This document shows positions 63,320 through 64,000 of a stretch of DNA of 64,000 nt, piece after piece. Position 1 is the stretch's first letter; every line of letters starts with the position of its first letter. Origin of the DNA: Meandrina meandrites (taxonomy: Eukaryota; Cnidaria; Anthozoa; Scleractinia; Meandrinidae); NCBI GenBank assembly GCA_963693305.1, contig OY855904.1, positions 47,488,561-47,552,560 of the forward strand, written 5' to 3'. A model generated the notes under the pieces. The model was not told the DNA's origin. It was given only the letters and a program-made list of their open reading frames with translations, and made no database searches. The translations under genes were made by a program, and so were the position numbers.

Positions 63320-64000
63320 AGGTCTACACTGACCACACTGAACTACATTGACTACACTGGACTACAATGGACTACACCTCGACTACACCGAACTACACTG
63401 GACTACATTGGACTAAGCTGAACTACATTAGACTACACTGGACTACACTGGACTACATTAGAGCTACGCTGGACTAAATTGGACTAAGGTGGACACCACT
63501 GGGCTACACTTGTCAACACTGGAATACACTGAACTATACCGGTCGTCATGGGGATACACAGAGCTATACTGGACAACATGACGCTACACTGGACTACACT
63601 GGACAACACCGGACTACACTGGACTACACTGGACTACACTGGACTATACCGGTCTACATGGGGCTACAAAGGGCTGTACTGGACTACATGGGGCTACACT
63701 GGACTACACTGGACAACACCAGACTACACTGGACTACACTGGACTACACTGGACAACACTGGATTAACATGGATAACAGTGGACAACACTGGACTACAAT
63801 GGACTACACTAGACTACACTGGACAACAGTGGACTACACTGGACTAAACTTGACTACACTTGACTACACTGGACTACCGTTGACTACCGTTGACTACACT
63901 GGACTACACTGGACTACAGCGGACTACACTGAACACACTGGCCTACATTGACTACACTGGACTACACTGGACTACCGTTGACTACCGTTGACTACACTGG
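63320..64000. repeat. Decameric minisatellite (ACTACACTGG) running off the window
   Basis: About 65-70 imperfect copies of a 10-bp unit reach the window edge, so the full length is unknown. The unit makes long open frames in one strand that are artefacts. Confidence 0.95.

Noticed and set aside
63548..63951. Open frames with TLDYTGLHWT-like repeats
   Set aside because: They are translations of the ACTACACTGG minisatellite, not genes.

Overview
The window is animal nuclear DNA, most likely from a cnidarian and probably an anthozoan (coral or sea anemone). Three things point that way: animal-type spliced genes, a dense mix of LINE, Penelope, MITE, foldback and satellite repeats, and two large Polinton/adintovirus-like endogenous viruses whose accessory proteins resemble uncharacterised proteins I remember from Hydra and coral genomes. 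No bacterial operons, tRNA, rRNA or CRISPR array was seen. The taxonomic assignment is inference.

Element A (1-19067, left end outside the window) is an adintovirus/Polinton-like element. In order it holds a protein-primed family-B DNA polymerase with one in-frame stop, a convergent retroviral-type integrase, a small charged protein, a two-helix membrane protein, a phospholipase A2-like virion protein and a neighbour sharing its N-terminal module, an adenovirus-type cysteine protease, a small SKTQ-motif protein, the major capsid protein, a basic core-like protein, a penton-like minor capsid protein, an acidic proline-rich protein, a packaging ATPase with two internal stops, and a collagen-like fibre gene with several frameshifts. 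A pair of zinc-binding terminal genes and a 200-bp terminal palindrome close the element. A full-length, intact L1/Tx1-like LINE (7080-12536) lies inside the capsid gene and is flanked by a 13-bp target duplication.

19068-33213 is host DNA. It holds a first exon of an SLC18B1-like MFS transporter, several spliced exons of a DUF3987-like protein, a decayed Penelope-like retroelement with a hammerhead-ribozyme-like motif, several foldback/MITE elements and a 132-bp tandem array.

Element B (33219-56959) is complete. It has 421-422-bp terminal inverted repeats whose outer 166 bp are themselves palindromic, and a 5-bp target duplication (CGGAA). It carries a different DNA polymerase B lineage but a close relative of A's integrase, in the same convergent layout. 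Five small mostly membrane proteins, an ATPase, the capsid protein, a coiled-coil membrane protein, a roughly 540-residue protein (now split by a frameshift), a penton-like protein, a membrane protein and the same terminal gene pair follow. A 7.8-kb DNA transposon (41130-48951, TA duplication) has inserted into the end of the ATPase gene. Without it the element is about 15.9 kb, a normal Polinton size.

The encoded functions form a virus-like life cycle: integration (integrase), protein-primed replication (polymerase, inverted repeats), capsid assembly (double and single jelly-roll proteins), DNA packaging (ATPase), and in A also maturation (protease) and probable membrane breach (PLA2) and attachment (collagen fibre). 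Both copies carry damage and look inactive as they stand. 56965-64000 is host DNA with no convincing gene, one foldback MITE and several tandem arrays running to the window edge.
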